Source: Rutstroemia sp. NJR-2017a BVV2
Lineage: Eukaryota > Ascomycota > Leotiomycetes > Helotiales > Rutstroemiaceae
NCBI GenBank assembly: GCA_002946415.1
Contig: NJPS01000079.1
Location: 186,001 to 250,000 of the forward strand
DNA: 64,000 bases
Reading direction: 5' to 3'
Of this stretch, positions 20,567 through 35,721 are shown piece after piece. Position 1 is the stretch's first letter, and each line of letters starts with the position of its first letter. Under the pieces are notes generated by a model. The model saw nothing but the letters and a program-made list of their open reading frames with translations. It made no database searches and had not been told where the DNA came from. A program made the translations under genes and the position numbers.

Positions 20567-23500
20567 GATTGATTGATTGATTTATCATTTTAACGACCTT
20601 TTTGAGTCTAAGACTATAGTAGGTCGGCTAGCGGCTAGCGGCTAGCAGCTAAGTAGTAATGATGTTTTAAATACATTTTTAAGCCAAATAGTATCAAGAG
20701 ATAGTGAGAAACTAGTTCTAGATAATGAAAATAAAAATGAAAGAAAAATGAAAATTTAATAAAACTAAGAAAATTCAAATTTAATTATCTTTTAGCTTGC
20801 CAGCTAAATAATATTTCCAAGTGCAGATATTTGTTTTATTTAAATAAATAATATTAGTTTCGATTCTAAAACTAGTATCAAGAAGAAATAAGAATAATAA
20901 ATAATTTGTAACTAGTTTATCTTTTAACTTACTTCAAACTAAATTAAAAAAGAGTAATTTAAAAGTAAATATTTAGAAATCTCTTTAGTTTTATAAATAT
21001 ATTTATTATTGCTAATATATTCCAATAAATATAAATATAATTTTAAATAATTATATTTGATTTTCAACTAATAGAAGATATTAGTAATAGGTTTTTTAAT
21101 CGATTTTGAAATTTGAATTTGATTTCGAGAAAAAGATTTAAAAAAATTTAAATAATTAGTTAAATTAAATAAAATAATCTCCGGGATTTTAGAAAGAAAT
21201 TAAAATTATTTCTAATTTTTAATTTATTTAATTTAAGTTTCTAAATAGATAAAACTAATTATATTAATTAAAAAATCTATTTTTATTTTTGATTTAATTA
21301 ATAGATCTACTTTTTCATTATTTAGTATCTCGAAATAATCTAGAATTTAAATTAATTTAATTTTAACTCCTTTTTCGATTATTTCTTAGTTAACTTTATA
21401 AATTAGTATTACTTGATTTTGTTTAGATTTATTATTAAATAATTTTAATCTTTATAAAGTAATTTAATTATCTAAGAAAATAATAAATTCTTGATTTTTT
21501 TAAATTATTTTATTTACTAATTTAATTTCTTTAATTATTCTAACTAGTTTATTATTATAAATTAGTTAATTAGTTTTAATATTCTAATTAGATTTCTAAA
21601 TTAATTTTTAATTAAAGTTAAAAAGAATTAAATTAATTCTAATTTTTTTTGGATTTATTAATTCTGATTTATTAATTCTGATTTATCTATATAGATTAAA
21701 TACTAATTTGGAACTAATAAAATAACCAAGTTTTTATAATTTTTAATTTCTAATTCTTTAAATAATTTATTAATTTCAATTAAATGAAAAGTAATAATTC
21801 AATATAGAGATATAAAAAAACTAATTGATTCCAAATATTGAAAATAAATTAATAGATATATTAAATATCTAATTTGCTTTATTTAGATTATTTTAATTAA
21901 CTCTTTTTAAATTAATATCAAATAGTTCTGAAATTAATTATTAATCTTTAATCTAATTCAAATTTCTTTGAAAATTAAATGATTTTCGGTTATTTTGAAA
22001 ATTCTAAATATATATTAATAATTAATAATATTTAAATAAATCTAGAGAAATATTAATATAATTTCTATTTCTATAAGAATTATTAAATTAATTTTAAATA
22101 CTTTAAAGATCTTTTGAAAAACTAAATTTTGTAAATATTAAAATTAAATTTTAAATTAAATTTATTCTTTCTATTATATAGTAAATCTATAATTTGAGAT
22201 ATTAATAATTTAAATAATATATAATTAATATATTATAAAAAGTAAAAATCTATTTTCGATATTAGTTAATTAATTAATTTTTAAAAAAATTGATTTAGTT
22301 TAATTAATTCTAATTAAGATATATTAATTGAAATATAAAATATTATCAAATTAGATATCTAATTATTTTATTATTCTTGAAGATTATATTAATTAATTAT
22401 TCAATAAATTAATCAAATTAATTTTAATAATTTTTTATTTATTTTCAAAAAAATAAATTAGTTTTATTTTTACTAAATCAAATTTAATATTACTAGTTTC
22501 TTCTAAAATATATAATTTATTAATTTCTTTTTCTAGAATTTTATAATTCTTTTTGAAATTAATTAAATTAGTAATTAATATAATATTATCTATATATAAC
22601 TAAACTAAAATAAAAATTAATAGAAATAGAGTTTTAATATAAATTAAAAAAAGAATTAATAAAATTAGATTATTCTAGAGAATATTAGTTAAAATAAACT
22701 AGAATTATTTAATTTAGTTATTAAAACTTAAATAAAGTAATTGATATTCTAAGAAATAACTAATTTAAATAATTAAATTAATTAGTAATTTTAATTTTTT
22801 TAGAATAATTAATAATTGATTTTTTGAAATATAATTAAAAGTTTTTTTAATATCTAAAAATAAAATCAATATTTTATATCTTTTTAGATAATTTTCTTGA
22901 ACTTTATTTATTATTAATAATTCGATATTAATAATTAATTTTTTAAGTTTTCTATTAATTTAAAAGTTATATAATAAGTTAATTTTTTTTTTAAATAATC
23001 TAGCTTTTTTATTAATATTCTCTTATTTATTTTATCTAAATAATTAAAAAATAAGATTACTTTATAAGTTTTTAAAATTGAATAATTAGATTTAATTAGT
23101 TTTTTGAAAATAGCTTTAATTATTTATCTCTAATATTAGAAATAATATCTAAAGTTGATTAAATAAATAAAAACTTTATAAAATATCTTAGAAATAATTA
23201 AATAAGTTTTATTAATAATTTCCTAAATAATTCTATTAAATCCTAATATTTTCTCTTTGATTTTAGTTAAATAAACTAGTATTAATTCGGTATTAGCTAG
23301 TTTAAACTAATTTCAATTTATTATTTTATATTCTTCTTAATTTGGACTAGTCAAACTAAATAGTTAAAGAAAGAAAATATTTTTTAAAATAATATTTTTT
23401 TCTTTAAAAATAGTTTTCTTCAAAATAACTAAAAGAGATTAATTCGAAGAAAATTTAATATAATTAAATATTTTAAATATTGATTTAGAATTATTATTTT

Positions 23501-24775
23501 CAAGAAAAATATTTTAATAATCTTTTTTAATTAGTTTTATCTTTAGAAAATATAAATTCTAAATTAATTAATATTATTCTTAATAAAAACTTTAATTTAT
23601 TTAGATTTTTAATTTTCTCTAAATTAATAATATCGATTTTCTTAAATATTTTAATTTAAAAATCTATTAAGATTTAGTTTTTAAAATAACTTTATTAACT
23701 ACTAATTAAATTAATAATAATAATTCTGAATTAATCGATTTTAGATAATTTTATATTATTTTATCTAATTTCAAATTTAATCTAATAAAATCAGAAAGAG
23801 AATTAATTAGAATAATTGAATTTTTTATAATTTTGATTAAATAAGTTGAAAATAGTTTTCAATTTATTAATTTAATATTAAAATAAATACTAGTTAATTT
23901 TTATCTATTTAACAATATTAATTCTTTTCTTTCTTTTAAAGTAAATAAAATCAATAAATAATTAAATCCTAAATTAACTAATATTTATTAGTTATTAATA
24001 TATTTAATTAATATTTATATAATTAATATAAAATTTAGAACTGATTCTATAATCTTTCTAAAAAATATAATAATTCTGAATTTATTATTAATTCTAAATT
24101 TTACTTTTTAATTAATTAAACTAATTTAGAACTAATTTGATTATTTCAATTATTTAGATTTTATTAAAAATAATAAAAGTTAAAATTATTCAAAATTATT
24201 AAATTAGTTGAAATAGTTTTAAATAGTAAATTTCTTTTTATTATTTTAATTAATATTTCTTCTATTTAACTAGTTTCGTTATAAATATTAATTAGTTCGA
24301 ATATATTATTTTCTTCAATTATTAATAGAACTAATAAATTAATATTAATATTCGAAGAAATTAATATAATATTAAATATATAGATTTTCGAAATATAAAT
24401 AAATATTCGAAATCTAAATCTTAAAATAATTAGAAAGATTTAATTAAAGTTAATATAAGAAATCAATTAATTATTTAAATAATCTAGATTTTTATTTATA
24501 ATTTGAAATTTCTAGATTAATATTAAGTTGATTTTTAACTTAGTAATTAATTATAATACTAATTTAATTATAGTTAAATTTTAATTTAGATTTATTTAGA
24601 GAATTCGAATATTTATATTAATTATAAATTAGCTTCTTTAATAACTTTAAAATTTTTATATTCTTTAGAAATAGAAATATAATTATTTTTATAATTAATA
24701 TATTTTGATATTAAATAGAAATATTTTTAATTATTTTGATTATAAATTAAATAATAATATTAACTAGTAATATAA
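20567..24775 (-). mobile_element. Tad1-type LINE, 5'-truncated, RIP-decayed copy (A)
   Basis: The 3' end, read on the minus strand, is a (ATCA)n tail preceded by a conserved block (TTGAGTCTAAGACTATAGT at about 20602 on the plus strand) shared by all copies here. The copy runs through RNase H, reverse transcriptase and endonuclease regions and stops in the zinc-knuckle part of ORF1, where copy B begins. It is full of stops. Truncation at the 5' end is the usual outcome of target-primed reverse transcription. The tail begins about 17 bases past the stop codon of the secreted-protein gene. Confidence 0.8.
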
Positions 24776-26040
24776 ATTGATTAATTAATTTATTATTTTA
24801 ACAACTTCTTTAAATCTAAGATTATAATAAGTTAACTAATAGCTAGCTATTAATAGTTAAGTAATAGTAGTATTCTAAATATATTTTTAAATCTATATAT
24901 ATCAAAAGATAATAAGAAACTAATTTTAGATAATGAAAATAAAATAAAGAAAAAGTAATAATTTAATAAAAAGAAAAGTAAAATAAATCCAATTTAATAA
25001 TCCAATTTAATTATCTTCTAGCTTGCAAACTAAATAATATTTTCGAATATAGATATTTATCTTGTTTAAATAAACAATATTAGTTTCGATTTTGAAACTA
25101 GTATTAAGAAAAAGTAGAAGTAATAAATAATTTATAACTAATTGATCTTTTAGCTTAATCTAAACTAAATTAAAAAAAGAGTAATTTAAAAATAGATATT
25201 TAGAAATCTCTTTAGTTCTACAAATATATTTATTATTATTAGTATATTCTAATAAATATAAATATAATTTTAAATAATTATATCTGATTTTCAACTAATA
25301 AAAGATACTAATAATAATTCTTTTAATCGATTTTGGGATTTGGATTCGATTTCGAGAAAAGGATTTAAAATTTTTTAAATAATTAATTAAGTTAAACGAA
25401 ATAATCTTTAGAGTTTTAGAAAAAGATTAAGATTATTTCTAATTTTTAATTTACTTAATTTGAATTCTTAAATAACTAAGATTAGTTATATTAATTAAGA
25501 GATCTATTTTCATTTCTGATTTAGTTAATAAATCTACTTTTTTATTATCTAATATCTCGAAATAGTTTGAAATCTAAGTTAATTTGATTTTAACTTCTTT
25601 TTCGATTATTTCTTAATTAGCTTTATAAATTAGTATTATTTAGTTTTATCTAAATTTATTATTAAATAATTTTAATCTTTATAAAGTAATTTAGTTATCC
25701 GAGAAAATAATAAATTATTGATTTTTTTAAGTTATTTTATTTACTAGCTTGATTTCTTTAACTATTTCGATTAGTTTGTTATTATAAATTAGCTAACTAA
25801 TTCTAATATTCTAATTAGATTTCTAGATTAATTTCTAATTAAAGTTAAAAAAAGCTAAATTGATTCTAATTTCTTTTTGATTTACTAATTTTGATTTATT
25901 TATATAGATTAAGTATTAATTCGAAGTTAACAAAATAGTCGAGTTTTTATAATTTTCAATTTTTAATTCTTTGAATAATTTACTAATTTCAACTGAATAA
26001 AGAATAATAATTATTTAGATCTCAAATAATAAAAAAATAA
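24776..26040 (-). mobile_element. Tad1-type LINE, heavily 5'-truncated copy (B)
   Basis: Starts with the same 3' tail block as copy A (ATTGATTAATTAATTTATTA) and is alignable with copy A for about 1.2 kb, ending near 26010. It is more AT-rich than copy A at many shared positions. No open frame survives. The last 30 bases before copy C are not assignable. Confidence 0.75.
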
Positions 26041-26049
26041 TAAATTATA

Positions 26050-29000
26050 TAATATTTGAAAAAACGATTCCGAATCCAAAATCATCAAACCCAATATAAA
26101 ATCCGACTATATATATTTCTACAGATCGAACTTACTAGTCTACTTAGTAATATACTTATTAGTTATCGAGATATTGTTGTTATAGTCAAAATAGTAGATT
26201 TAGGAACTTCAACCTCTCAAAATCCTATCTAAATCGAACTTCCTTTAATTCCAACTTATCAATATATTTCTAGATTTACTAGTAATATTACTATTCAATT
26301 CTCTTCTTCTATTAATATCGATATAAAGATAAATAATAATCTTATATTACCAATTACTTCGATTTTCAATTTAAACTTGGATATATCTAATCTAAATAAG
26401 ATTTTCAATATAGATCTACTTAATACTACTATAAATATTACTACTAGACCTAATAGAAATATCTATTATCTTTCGAAATAAGCTAATCTCTTTATTTCTT
26501 TCAAACCAAATAAAACTATCTATTTCTCTATTATTGAATTAACTATTCCGGATCTAGCTAGCGTTAAAATTCTTCAAATATATAATTTACTAGTCGAAAT
26601 ATATTCAGTTACTAAATTATATAATAAATAAACTCAAATCCTCGATTTAATTAAGATATTTAAAGAATATACTGAATTAGGAAAACTATAAAAAGTTATT
26701 AATTAACTAGTTTCTTAGATTAATAATTTGGAATATATTATATAAAAAATCGAAGCTAAAACAAAAGCAGCTAATACTACTAGCAAAGCTAATATTATAA
26801 TTCTCAAAAACCCTTTTTAAATCCAATCTAATTCAACTATTATTATTATTATTTCGATTATTCTTTCAACTAAATTATCTTCCAAATCTTCTTTTATCTT
26901 AGTAATACTAATAAATAATAATAGTAATTCTGGAAATTGAATTAGTATTAATAAAACTACTAAAAAAACTAAAATCCAAAATCAACTAATTTTGGTTTAA
27001 GATCTCGATATCTCATTCTCGATATTAGCTCTACAAAATACTATTAATAAAGTTTTCTTAGATAAAAGTATTAAAGAACTAATAATCTTCTCGATTATTA
27101 TTACTAGTAATAAGAAGAATCTAATAATTATTATAATTATTTCTTTTATTTCCAATTTTCTATTTAAGAAAAAAGCTATTTAGAAATATTTAATTATTTT
27201 TAAATTATATTTAAAAGATAAATCTTAATATAAAATAGTATTCTATAATATCCTAATTCAGGATTTCAATATATCTTATAAAATAGAACTAGTATTAGAT
27301 AAACTAAAGATTTTTAATTCTAATTTGAATTTAAAGTTAATTAATATATTATATTAATTATCTTCAATAGAAAATCGAGTTATTAAATAAAGAAGATTAG
27401 TAATAGTATTATTTGTTACTAAAACAGAAATCGAAAGATATATAAGAAACCGGATTTAGATAGTTAGAATTAGTATCAAAATAAAAAAACTTCTTATTAC
27501 TTTTAGATCTACTTAGTATACTAAATATTAAGAATTTGGATATTTAGCTAAATTTTATTGAAAAAAGACTAAATATAATCTCTATAGTGAACTCTATATT
27601 ACTAGTTAGTATTATTACTTGATTTGTAATCAAAATAGCCAAAAGTATTTCTATTTAATATCAAAATATATTAATTATAAAAATAATTATATTTCCACTT
27701 TTAAAGAATATAAAATATATAAAGTTATCAAAAAAGCTAATTTATAATTAATATAAATATTCGAATTCTCTAAGTAAATCTAAATCGAAGTTTAGTTATA
27801 ACTGAATTAGTATTATAATTAGTTATTAAGCTAAAAATCGATTTATTATTAATCTAAGAGTTTTAGATTATAAATGAAAATCTAGATTACTTAAATAATT
27901 GATCGATTTTTTATAGTAGTTTCAATTAAATTTTTTTAATTACTATAAAATTCAGATTTCAAATACTTATTTATATCTCGAAAATCTATATATTTAGTAT
28001 TATATTAGTTTCTTCAAATATCGATTTTGATCTATTAGTTCTATTAATAACTGAAGAAAGCAATATATTTGAATTAGTTAATATTTATAACGAAACTAAC
28101 TAAATCAAAGAAACTTTAATTAAAATAGTAAAAAGAAGTTTACTATTTAGAACTATTTTGACTAATTTATTTATTTTAGATGATTTTAATTTCTATTATT
28201 CTTAATAGAACCTGAATAGTCGAAGTAATTAAGTTAATACTAAGCTAGTTTAATAGATTAAAAAGCAAAACTTGGAATTAATTAATAAATCTAAGATTAT
28301 TATATTTTTTAGAGAAATTAGCAAATTAGTTTTAGATCTTATATTAGCTATATAAATATTAGCTAGATATATTGATAACTAGCAAATACTAGCTAATTTA
28401 GGATCTAATTATTTATCGATTTTATTTACTTTAAAAGAGAAAAAAGAACTAATATTTTCAAATAAACAAAAATTAATTAGTATTTATTTTAATATTAAAC
28501 TAGTAGATTAGGAACTTTTTTCAGACTATTTAGTTAAAATTATAAAGAAATCGACTATTTTAGCTAGTTCTCTTTCTGATTTTATTTAGCTAGATTTGAA
28601 ATTAGATAAGATAATATAAAATTATCTAAAATTGATTAGTTTAGAACTATTATTACTAGTTCAATTAGTAGCTAGTAAAACTATTCCAAAAACTAAATTT
28701 AGTTTAAAAACTAAATATTGATAAACTTCTAAATTAAAAAATCTAAGAAAATCGATAATATTAATTTAGAGAAAATTAAAAATCCAAAATAGTTAAACTA
28801 GTTAAAGTTTTTATCAAAAATAGTATTGATTAGTTCGGAATCAGTATTTTTTAAAGATAAAACTAGTTAAAAAAAATTATTAAAATACTTTTCTTGAAAA
28901 TAATAATTCTAAATTAATATTTAAAGTATTTAACTATATTAAATTCTTCTTTAATCGAGTTTTTTTAGTTATTTTAGATAAAATTATTTTTAAAGAGAAA

Positions 29001-31852
29001 GAAGTTATTTTGAGAACTATTTTCTTTCCCCAATTTTTTAGTTCAACTAATCCTAATTAGGAAGAATATAAAACAATAAATTGGAGTTAGCCTAAACTAG
29101 CCAACACCGAATTAGTATTAACCTACTTAACTAAAATCAAGAAGAAAATACTAGAATCTAATAGAATTATTTAAGAAATTATCAATAAAGTTTATTTAGT
29201 TATTCTTGAGATATTTTATAAAGTTTTTGTTTATCTAATCGATCTTGAATATTATTCTTGGTATTAGAAATAAATAATTAGAATTATTCTCAAAAAACTA
29301 GCTAAATCTAATTATTCAGTTTCAAAAACTTATAAAATAATCTTATTTCTCAATTATTTAGGCAAAATAAATAAGAGAATACTAGCAAAAAAACTAAGTT
29401 ATTTAGTTAAAATAACTAGTTTATTATATAATTCCCAAATCAGTAGAAAACTTAAAAAATTAGTTATTGATATTAGATTACTATTAGTAAATAAGATTCA
29501 AGAAAATTATTTAAAAGGATATAAAATATCGATTTTATTTTTGGATATTAAAGAAACTTTTGATTATATCTTAAAAAACCAGTTATTAGCTATTTTAAAA
29601 AAATTAAAATTACTAATTAGCTTAATTATTTGAGTTAGTTACTTTTTGAAATATTAACTATTTTATTTAAGTTTTGATAACCAAATTAAGTAATTCCAAT
29701 CTATTTCAATTAGTATCTTCTAAAGTTATCTAATTTTATTAATTTTCTTTTTATTTATATTAAAGAGTTTTTTCTATTAATTTCTACTTTAATCTAGTTG
29801 TATATAGATAATATTGTATTAGCTACTAACTTAACTAATCTCAAAGAGAACTATAAGATTCTAAAAAGAAAAGTTAGTAAACTATATATTTTAAAAGAAA
29901 CTAATAATATCGAATTTGATTTAGCAAAAATAAAACTAATTTACTTTTTCGAGAGAAAACAAGAAACTATTAAAACTAATTCGGTTAATTTATCAAATAA
30001 TCAATTAATATAATCTTCAAAAGTAATAAAATAACTAGATATCTGATTTGATAATATATTATATTTTAATTAATATATCTCAACTAGAATTAGTTAAACT
30101 AAATTAGCTTTTTTGAAAGCTAATCGATTAGCTAATATCGAAAATGAATTTTCACTTTTTATAATATATTAGCTATATATTGCTTATATTACTAGTATCT
30201 CAGATTATAAATCTTCTATATAGTAAAAAAAATAAACTAAATTTAAAACTTAATTTCAATATTTACAAAATTTGGTTTTTTGGAAAATCCTTAGAATATT
30301 TAGAATTAGTTTAATAGTTCCTATAAAAGTAGAAACTATATTAATATTTCTCCAAACTTATTTAAATACTACTAGTTATTAATATATATTTAGAATTCTT
30401 AAAATAATCAAAAATTATTTAATTTTCAAAGAATTTAGACTAAATCGAAAACTAATAATTAGTTCTAGAATTATTTAGTATTAATTTAAAAAGAACTAGT
30501 TAAGATAACTTAAATAAAGCAAATTAGATATTTAATATATCTATTAATTTACTTTCAGTATTTGAAATTAATTAGATCTTTTAAATTTCTATTTTAGATA
30601 ACTACTTCTTATTTGATTGGAATTAGTAAATTATCTAAAAAGTTAGAAACTGAAAATTATAAAAACTCGGCTATTTTGTTAGCCCCGAACCAATATTTAA
30701 TTTATATAGATAGATCAGAATTAGTAAATCAAAAAGAAATCGAAATTGATCTAGCTCTTTTTAACTCTAATCAAAAGCTAATCTAGAAATCTAGTTGGAA
30801 TATTGGAACTAGTCAACTAATTTATAATAGCGAACTAGCCAAAATAGCTGAAGGAATTAAATTAGTAAGTAAAATAACTTAAAAAGATTAAGAATTTACT
30901 ATTTTCTTAGATAATTAAGTTATTTTACAAAGATTAAAATTACTTAGTAATAAACTAGAGCAAAATCAAGTAATACTAGTATACAAAACTAATCGAGAAA
31001 TAATTAAAAAAAGAGTTAAAATCAAATTAATTTAGATTCTAAACTATTTCGAGATACTAGATAACGAAAAAGCGGATCTACTAGCTAAATCGGGGACTAA
31101 AATAGATTCGGTAATCTAAATAACTAATCTCAACTATTTGGGAACTCAAATTAAATAAATTAAAAATTAGAAGTAGTTAGAATCTTTTTTAAAAACTTTG
31201 GAAACTATATTGGAAACTAGTTTACTTAGCTCGACTAATTATTTAAAAAATTTTAAATCTATTTCTCGAAATTATATCTAAATCCCAAATTCGACTAAAA
31301 GAATTACTATTAGTACCTTCTTCTAGTTGAAAATCAGATATAGTTATTTAAAATCATATTTATATTTATTAGGATATACTAGTACTAATAAATATATTTA
31401 TAGAATAAAAGAGATTTCTGAATACTTACTTTTAAGTTATTCCCATTTTAGTCTAGTTCGAAATAAGCTAAAAGATAAATTAGCTATAAATTACTTATTA
31501 CTTCTACTTCTTCTTAATATTATCTCCGGAATCGAAGTTAGTATTACTTATTTAAGTAAGATAAAAATTTCTACCCGAAAATATCATCTAGCTCGAGAGC
31601 TAATTGAAGATTAGATTGGATATTTAAATTGGAATGATTTTATTTTCATTTTCATCAAATTGATATTTTCATTATTTTAGTTATTTTCATTTACTAGGAC
31701 TAGTTCCTCACTATCTCTCGATATTATTTGGCTTAAAAATATATTTAAATATTATTTATATTTAGCTGCTAATAGCCTTCAGCTACTAGCCGACCTACTA
31801 TAGTCTTAGATTCAAAAAGGTTATTAAAATAATAAATTAATTAATCAATTTA
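26050..31852 (+). mobile_element. Tad1-type LINE, near full-length RIP-decayed copy (C)
   Basis: Starts with the 5' block ATATTTGAAAAAACGATTCC shared with copies D, G and H. ORF1 (about 26.2-27.75 kb) ends in decayed zinc knuckles in which Cys codons have mostly become Tyr. ORF2 has an AP-endonuclease region (27.8-28.4 kb) and a reverse transcriptase, with the catalytic YxDD changed to YIDN at 29798-29812. RNase H (YIDRSE near 30705) and a C-terminal domain (31327-31614) follow. The 3' untranslated part ends in an AAATTAATTAATC tail near 31850. TAA/TAG stops interrupt every frame; none of the ORF remnants (29798-30013, 31327-31614) is a functional gene. Confidence 0.88.
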
Positions 31853-34800
31853 ATAAACTTAATTAGATAATCTAGAATTTAATACTATACCAAATATAGA
31901 TTTTATATATAGTATATATATATACTATATTAATATATAGAGTAGAAATATAATATAAATCTAGAAAAAGAGATATAATCGAATAAGAATTCGAACAAAT
32001 ATAAATAGTATATTTATAAAAGATTATTAAAGTATACTAAACTATATCTAATTCCAAAGTAAAAACGAAAATAGTAATTTTCCTAATTAGTATATACTAT
32101 AATGAAAAGTTCAGGAAATTCTTCTAATATCAAAAGAACAACTCTATTTAGTAAATCTACTAAAAATAATATTTATAAATTCGGAAAAAGAGAAATAATA
32201 AAAAGATAAAATAGAAATTATCAAATATATTGACCGAATATACTAATTAAATAAAAATACTTAAACCTAAGAAACAAATATAAAAAATATAATAGATAAA
32301 AGATATAACTAAGTAATATAATATAATAGTAAAAAACATGATATTAAATAAAAATAGATTCAAATTATATAAAGAATTTAGTAAAATAAAGAATATAATA
32401 TTTATCTAGAATAGAATAGAATAGATAAGCTATATATATTTCTTAAATATATAAGATATACTAGATTATAAATCTCTAATCTATATATACTATTTTACTA
32501 ATATAGAAATAGTTAAGTATATTCTTCTATATTATAATACCGAGCAAATAAGAAAATAGTAATAAAAAGAAATAACTATTACTAAGCTACTTGATAACCT
32601 GAAATAGATTTAGTAGATAGCTAAATAATGAATTTAGAATAAATAGTTCAAGTATTTCAAATTTGTTAACTAACTATAATATAAATAATATAATTAAGAA
32701 ATAACTAAATAATATAACTATAAAGAATAAAAGTGGAATAAGTATATAAAAGTGGGAAATATAAAATAGTATAATTAATAGTTTTATTCGGAGAAGTTCT
32801 ATTAATATAATTAATTAGATTAAACTCCTTTATAGTTAGTATTATATATATTAGTTAATAAGTTAGAAATAAATAATAAATAATATTTTGATTATATAAT
32901 TCTAATCTATCAATTAATTATCTTTCAATTATTATATTTATCTCTATTTTCTCAAATTTATCTAATTTAGAAATAATAATATTATAATTATAAAATATTT
33001 AAATTTCTTTTAGATTAAAATTATTAATATTTAAAGATAATTCGAAATCTTCTTCTAATCTAAAGTTTAATATTATATCTATAAATATCTTTAAATATAT
33101 CTATTCTTATTTAGTTCCAACTTTATATATATCTCTATAAAAACTAATTCTTTCTATATCTAATTATATAGTTATAATATCGTTATTAAGATATAGTTAC
33201 TATTATTAAAGAAGATTTATAAAAAGATTTATAGAATTCGAAAAATAAAAAAATAAAATTATAATATTTAATAATAATTATTATTATTCTCGATCTTATA
33301 TAATCTAGTTAATATTAGAAAATATATTTGAAAAAGATATTTTTTTAGCTAATTCGAAAATAAATAGATTTCTTTTTATATTAAATATAATTTCTTTTAT
33401 TCTATTTAGTATTTTCTAAAATCTTTCTTTTATTTATATATTCTTAGATTCAAGAATTATCGAATATAATATAACTTAAGATTATTAATTAAATATAATA
33501 AAAAGCTTTCGAATATATTATTATAAATAGAAATTTAAAAGAGCTAATAATAAAATAATCTATTATTAATAATAAATCTTATATTGATATAATAGATTTA
33601 TAAAATAAAAGAATATTTCTATATAATTAGTTATTGAAAATCTATCTAAAGATAGAAAATAAATTTATATATATATATACTTCAAAATATAGATATAAAT
33701 ATAAAATACAAAAAACTGAAAAAGAGAAATATTATATTAATATTATAAAGTATTAAGTTATTAAATTATAATATTTTGGATTTTATAATATTATATATTC
33801 TAATAGTTAAGAAGATATTTAAAAATAATATCTAGATTTAATATATTCTTCTATAATATTTATTTAAATTTATATAATAATCTTCAATAGAAGAAATAAT
33901 AAAATAATCGAAATATTATACTTTATTTAACCAAAATATAACTAATTTCTTTTTCTAGATTAACTAAATATTCTCGATATATTATATTATTTGAACTAGA
34001 TAATTATTTTTGAATTTAACTAGTTTTTCTTTATATTTTTACTAAATTAATAAATATAAAAACTTATTCTAGTTACTTAAAAAGAGTTAGAAAATAATAT
34101 ACTATATAGTTAAATTATTATATTTAACTAATAATAAAAAGAACTTTTTTATATAAATAACTATATTTATATTAATATACTAATAATATAGAATATAATA
34201 AATAGAAAGAAAGAGAATATTAATAATAATTATTAAAGTAAGTTCTCAATCTATTATTATAATTTTCAATTTTATAATTCTTTTCTTAATTATCATTTCT
34301 CGAACTTTTTATAGAATTTATTTATAGTTATCTCTTTTTTTATTTAATATAAAAACAAATTTGATCTATATTACCAAGTTATTTCTAATTAAAATATAGA
34401 TATTAAAAAGAGATATATTATATTGATTTATTTTATATATCAAATCAAAGAGAAATATATATAAATTCTCTTTCTATAATTAGATCGATTTAGAATAGAA
34501 AAAGAAAAGAGTTCAAAAATGATTTATTAAAAGATTTATTCGATAATTAAGATTGAAGTTATTTTATATAAGAATCTATATATTAGTTAATAAATAATAT
34601 AAAAGAATAAAATAATATTTATATCTAGAAACTAATAAATAAATATTTTATCTTTTAATTTCTCTCTTTATATATATATAGATTATAATATTATAAATAT
34701 CCTTAAATATAAAAATAGTATTTAGATATTAATAAATAAAAATATTAAAAATAGTTTTTATAGTTATATTATTTCAAAATATATTCTTTATTATATAGTA

Positions 34801-35690
34801 GTATTTATTATAACAAAAAGATAAAGTTTATAATTATAAAATCTATTCTTTTCTTTTAAACTTTATTATAATATAGAGAAATCTTCTTCTTCTTTTTCTT
34901 TATCTTCGAATATATAATATACTTTCAAATAATAAAGATATTATATTTTTTTATTTTTAGTTGACTTTCGTTTCTTTAATTTATATAAATTAGAATTTTT
35001 TATATTCTTATATATTTTTATTTTGTTATAGATATATTTAATTTATAAATATTAATTAATAGATTTCAATTATAAATCTGAATCTTTATAAACTTTATTC
35101 TATTTATAGATAATATTATATTAATTAAAATATAGTTTAAGAATTTCAAGAATATCAAATATTTAATATTAAATAATAGAACCGATTTGAACTTCGAAGA
35201 TATCTATTATATAATTATAATAAAAAAGATAATATATCTTCAAATCTTATTATCTTCAGATATAACAATTATATATAAAATAATATTATTATATATTAAA
35301 TTTATATAGATATACTATAGTAAAATTATATATTCCGATATATAAATATAAATATAGAATCAATAGTTAGATAGTAATTCTCAACGGTTATTTAGTAAAA
35401 TCTTTAAAAACAAAATAAATTATTCTTTGATCTAAAATATTTATTAAAAAAAATATATAATTTAAAATAATAATATTTAAAAAGAAATTAAAAAAAGTAA
35501 ATAAATATATAAATTAAAATCGATTAATTAAATAGTACTATATCTTTATATTTAAATTAATATATAAATTCTATTACTAGATATATTCTATCTTATTAAC
35601 AATCTCGAGTTTTAAAGTAAAATATTGTAATATTGATTTTAAATAATTATCTGAATATCTTCCAAACTAGAGCTCAAAATGCGTGTATTG
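31853..35690. repeat. AT-rich block of unassigned decayed repeat
   Basis: About 3.8 kb, almost entirely A/T, with stops in all frames. It does not resemble the LINE copies. Fragments that might be a decayed second retrotransposon are visible (for example a stretch around 32455-32540), but I cannot support a family. The change to normal composition occurs between 35620 and 35690, very close to the 3' end of the NACHT gene at 35722. Confidence 0.5.
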
Positions 35691-35721
35691 ATGCGGCGCG
35701 TGCACAGGCTAGGGATCACGG

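Noticed and set aside
29798..31614. ORFs of 71 and 95 residues as genes
   Set aside because: They are surviving pieces of the decayed LINE reverse transcriptase and C-terminal domain in copy C.
20600..35690. Centromere
   Set aside because: AT-rich RIP deserts can be centromeric in some fungi, but such blocks also occur along chromosome arms; nothing here distinguishes them without CenH3 data.
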